From Patescibacteria group bacterium UBA2023 (GTDB lineage: Bacteria > Patescibacteriota > Gracilibacteria > BD1-5 > UBA2023), in the NCBI GenBank assembly GCA_002335145.1, contig DDBV01000001.1, positions 1 to 55,038 on the forward strand: 55,038 nt of DNA, given 5' to 3'. How positions within the stretch are numbered: the stretch's first letter is position 1; each line of letters begins with the position of its first letter. The notes beneath the pieces are model-generated. The model saw only the letters and a program-made list of their open reading frames with translations. It had not been told where the DNA came from and made no database searches. The translations under genes and the position numbers were made by a program. Positions 52,513-55,038 of the stretch are shown one piece after another.

Positions 52513-53328
52513 TTATTCGTTGACGGAACGCAAGATAGAAGCGAATGTGGGAGCAAAGTGATCGAGTGTGCGTGTCTCCATGCCGGAGAATTCCTCTGAT
52601 CGGGAGAAGAGAATCGAGGCGGTAATTTCTCGACTCTCCGGACGCAAGAGGCGCACCGCGTAGAGCGAGTGTTCGGCGGGGATATTACGGAATTGTCCGC
52701 GATTTTCAAGTCGTGAAAAGGAAAGTTCTCGTACCTCGTCTCAAGCTTTTTCGAGGACGCGGGTCCGAGCAAAGCGCGAATCGAAGGTGTAAGTCCAGAG
52801 ATTGGGTATATCCGGATGTGCCTCGCACAGCACGATTGCCGAGCATCGCAGGAGTTTATGAATAAACAAGAGGATCGCATTGAGTCCCTTGCGCCCCTCG
52901 TCCGTATGTTCCGAGAGCTCACGCACGATATCGTGAATGAGTCCGAGTTCACGATTCGCGAGTCCCATGCGTTCACTCGTGCGCTCAAGGACGGATTGCA
53001 GTAGTATCACATAGTCATCCTTCGCCTCGTTTCGCATCCGATGGAGCACTTCGGGGGAGACAACGCGTACCTCGGCCTTGTCGGAAGAGATTTCCACAGA
53101 GACGCTTTTGGCAGTCTTGCCGGAGAGGGTTCATTCCCCAATGAAGTCCCCGGCGCGTATCTGCCCAACGAGATACCGTGCTACCCCCACACCGGGCGTG
53201 TAAACTTCGGCGGATCATTCGACCAGAAGGTAGGCGTTTTGGTCACTCTCGGAGAGGAATACCTGGTCACCTTCGCGCAGAGTCTTGATTTCCGGGGCGT
53301 ATGGTGCGAGTAGTTCGTTCAGAGACAT
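52513..53328 (-). CDS. cNMP-binding domain plus GAF-like protein
   Basis: This 271-residue protein has an N-terminal cyclic-nucleotide-binding-type beta roll (LREGDQVFLSESDQNAYLLVEG, then GQIRAGDFIGEGTL, residues about 15-75). A helical linker follows (LQSVLERTSERMGL) and a GAF-like C-terminal domain (LLRCSAIVLCEA, GQFRNIPAEHSLYAV). No helix-turn-helix is seen, so it is not a classical CRP regulator. Three UGA glycines lie in it. It starts 24 nt after pilT and ends 2 nt before the VirD4-like gene, so it may link a signal to pilus retraction or DNA transfer. The stop is TAA. Confidence 0.72.
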
Positions 53329-53352
53329 CATAGGAAGAGAGAAATGAGGGGA

Positions 53353-54420
53353 TTATTTTGCAGCGATATGCGCAACGAGATCGGGATCTCGGACTCGCGA
53401 GAGGAGTGTGTCCTTCGTGATTTGACCGTTCATAAAGAGGCGTTCGAGATACTGGTCCATGAGGAACATTCCCTCCTGAGCGTAGAGTTCGAGTACGCCG
53501 TAGAGCCGGTGCGTTGCCCCCTGCATGATGACGCTTCTGACCGCATCATTATTGATGAGGAGTTCCCTGGCGGCTACGCGCCCCTGGGTATCTTTTTTGG
53601 GGATGAGAATTTGCGAGAGGATTGCCGTGAGGCTCATAGCGAGCTGGGTACGGATCTGGTTCTGTTGCTCGGTCGGGAATGAGTCGATAATCCGATCCAC
53701 CGACTGGACTGAATCGTTGGTGTGCAAGGTAGAGAGAACCATGTGTCCCGTCTCAGCGAGTGTCATGGCGGCAGCAATAGTCTCAGGGTCGCGCATCTCC
53801 CCGACCATAATGACATCCGGATCTTCGCGCAGGCTTGCGCGCATGGCGCGGGAGAAACTCTGTGTATGTGAGCCGATTTCCCGCTGGTGAATGAGGCACT
53901 GCTTATTGCGGAAGTTAAATTCGATTGGGTCCTCGATCGTGATGATATGCCGTCGGTACGTCTGGTTGATGTAGTCGATCATCGAGGCGAGCGTTGTCGA
54001 TTTTCCTGATCCTGTTGGGCCGGTCACGAGAATGAGGCCCTTTCCACGATCCAGGAGCTTGATGAGTGCGGGAGGAATCTGGAGCGTCTCGCATGAGGGG
54101 ATTTCCGTAGGAATCGCTCGGAGCGCGAGTGAGTGGCCATAGGCATCCGCGGATGCGTTCACGCGAAACCGATGTTCGCCATAGGAGTACGAGAAGTCAG
54201 CATCGCCCGTCATCTCGAAGTGCTTGAATTTCTCGCTTCCGAGCATCTCCACGAGAATTGCCCGGACATCGGAGGCTGAAACTGGCCCAAATTCTTCTAC
54301 CGCGTGGATTTCCCCATCGTGCTTGCGTATATGTGGATAAATGCCGCTCGCGATATGCAGATCTGGAACTTTTGTCGAGATCATCTCAGCGAGAAGGGCG
54401 GAGAATTTTTCGAAGATCAT
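53353..54420 (-). CDS. pilT: Type IV pilus retraction ATPase PilT
   Basis: This 355-residue hexameric ATPase powers pilus retraction. It shows the N-terminal domain (DLHIASGIYPHIRKHDGEI), Walker A GPTGSGKSTT, the Asp box ITIEDPIEF, Walker B VIMVGEMRDPET and His box STLHTNDSV. The end lacks the AIRNLIRE motif in canonical form (MNGQITKDTLLSRV). It heads an operon with the cNMP/GAF and VirD4-like genes. It contains no UGA codon, and the stop is TAA. Confidence 0.96.
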   Translation of the reverse strand: MIFEKFSALLAEMISTKVPDLHIASGIYPHIRKHDGEIHAVEEFGPVSASDVRAILVEMLGSEKFKHFEMTGDADFSYSYGEHRFRVNASADAYGHSLALRAIPTEIPSCETLQIPPALIKLLDRGKGLILVTGPTGSGKSTTLASMIDYINQTYRRHIITIEDPIEFNFRNKQCLIHQREIGSHTQSFSRAMRASLREDPDVIMVGEMRDPETIAAAMTLAETGHMVLSTLHTNDSVQSVDRIIDSFPTEQQNQIRTQLAMSLTAILSQILIPKKDTQGRVAARELLINNDAVRSVIMQGATHRLYGVLELYAQEGMFLMDQYLERLFMNGQITKDTLLSRVRDPDLVAHIAAK

Positions 54421-54474
54421 GGACGCGTGAAAGATGGTGTCGCTCCCAGGCTACCATATGTTTTTTTTGGGTGC

Positions 54475-54508
54475 AAAAAACGGATGCCAATCCGCTTTGA
54501 CATCCGTT
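54475..54508 (-). terminator. Terminator of the partial surface protein gene
   Basis: On the minus strand AACGGATG, a 14-nt loop and CATCCGTT followed by further T residues. Confidence 0.75.
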
Positions 54509-54516
54509 CAGCTATG

Positions 54517-55038
54517 TTAATTCTCTATCAACGTCAGCGTGAGAGTTCCTGCATAACTTCCAGATGGAGCATAGGCAGGAATGCTGATACGGAGTGCTAC
54601 GGCTGCGGAGTATTTTCCGAGGATTCCTCCTCCACTGGATCGATCGAAGAGAGTGGTAGCGGAAGAGAGTGTTACATATCCGTTTCCGATAGTACCAGAA
54701 GATACTGGTACTGTTACGACGGAGTTCGAGTTTCCAGCAACAAGCGATACGGTTCCCCCCGGTACATTGGCAGATACGTTTGCCTTAGGAATAGTATTGC
54801 CTCCGGAAGTAAGATCTGAAACGGAGAGAGTGGCATAGTACCCAACAGAAGCTCCCTTAAGATCTTCAACGATGAAGCTTCAAGCTGCCACATCCACATC
54901 TTGAGCGCTGCTGGATGCTATAACCGAAGGAAAGGAAATATTTCCGGGAACAGACACTGTGACAGCACCTGCTGAGATTGTAGCGGAGACAGTAGTGGTG
55001 TCGTTGGAGGCATAACAAGAATAAAAGTTGGTCGCGAA
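54517..55038 (-). CDS. Secreted beta-rich surface protein, partial (5' end beyond the window)
   Basis: The last 173 residues of a Ser/Thr/Val/Gly-rich beta protein are present. One UGA glycine follows DVDVAA, and the chain ends SGSYAGTLTLTLIEN before a TAA. The terminal GTLTLTL strand and the spacing recall WxL-type or cell-wall beta domains, but the N-terminal part needed to tell is outside the window. It is probably a secreted surface protein. A terminator follows directly. Confidence 0.65.

Noticed and set aside
1..55038. CRISPR array, insertion sequence or prophage
   Set aside because: No regularly spaced direct repeats, transposase, integrase or phage structural gene was found on reading through.
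1..55038. Code 4 (UGA as Trp) instead of code 25
   Set aside because: At conserved positions UGA aligns with glycine, and UGG tryptophan is used throughout.

Overview
This window reads as chromosome from a Patescibacteria/CPR bacterium that decodes UGA as glycine (genetic code 25), which points to the Gracilibacteria/Absconditabacteria (SR1) side of the radiation. The basis is direct: at least twenty genes are open only if in-frame TGA is sense, and at conserved sites that TGA sits where the family has glycine (patatin LALGGG, CtpA GKGSVQ, ComF DDVVSTGAT, RluB NSGAF, glyoxalase VPGI). All complete genes end in TAA or TAG. Base composition is close to half G+C by eye, higher than the AT-rich code-25 genomes usually described. 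Gene ends and several whole genes below differ from a standard-code reading.

Layout. 1-4.4 kb: ribosomal protein bL25, a small hydrophilic protein, tRNA-Leu, a kinase-like phosphotransferase, a Na+/Ca2+ antiporter and a membrane-anchored EEP-fold enzyme. 4.4-17 kb: one 4,193-residue secreted surface protein on the minus strand. 17-21.8 kb: tRNA-Lys, tsaB, a PH-domain membrane protein, an orphan antitoxin-like ORF, a divergent dps/fur pair with matching operators, patatin, GrpB-family protein and a tRNA Ser-Ser-Ile2 cluster. 21.9-31 kb: TPR lipoprotein, secreted proteins, a glyoxalase-like protein, a TPR membrane protein and a 1,400-residue SLH-domain S-layer protein with a long leader. 31-36 kb: tRNAs Thr, Tyr and Pro, then era, a thioredoxin-like ferredoxin, rluB, cutA and ctpA on the minus strand.

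36.1-45.3 kb is a tightly packed plus-strand run: two small proteins, a coiled-coil/membrane protein, a polytopic membrane protein, pepA, comF, a membrane protein, a degenerate PriA-like protein and a class B penicillin-binding protein, followed by tRNA-Val. 45.4-49.6 kb holds a candidate attenuator or riboswitch leader, then an ATP-grasp ligase fused to a DUF1704 (MATCAP-like) metallopeptidase, then a signal peptide plus 7TM protein. This looks like a cell-surface peptide modification system and is the best candidate here for an undescribed system. 49.6-54.4 kb (minus) has tRNA-fMet, a small membrane protein and an operon of pilT, a cNMP-binding/GAF protein and a VirD4/TraD-like ATPase. The window closes inside a secreted Ser/Thr/Gly/Val-rich surface protein.

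Themes: a host-attached lifestyle with heavy investment in cell-surface proteins (giant protein, S-layer, terminal beta protein), type IV pilus and competence functions (pilT, comF, VirD4-like), iron/peroxide defence (fur, dps) and envelope processing (ctpA, PBP, ATP-grasp/7TM). Likely highly expressed genes (S-layer, bL25, pilT, dps) contain no UGA glycine codon, while ctpA carries nine.
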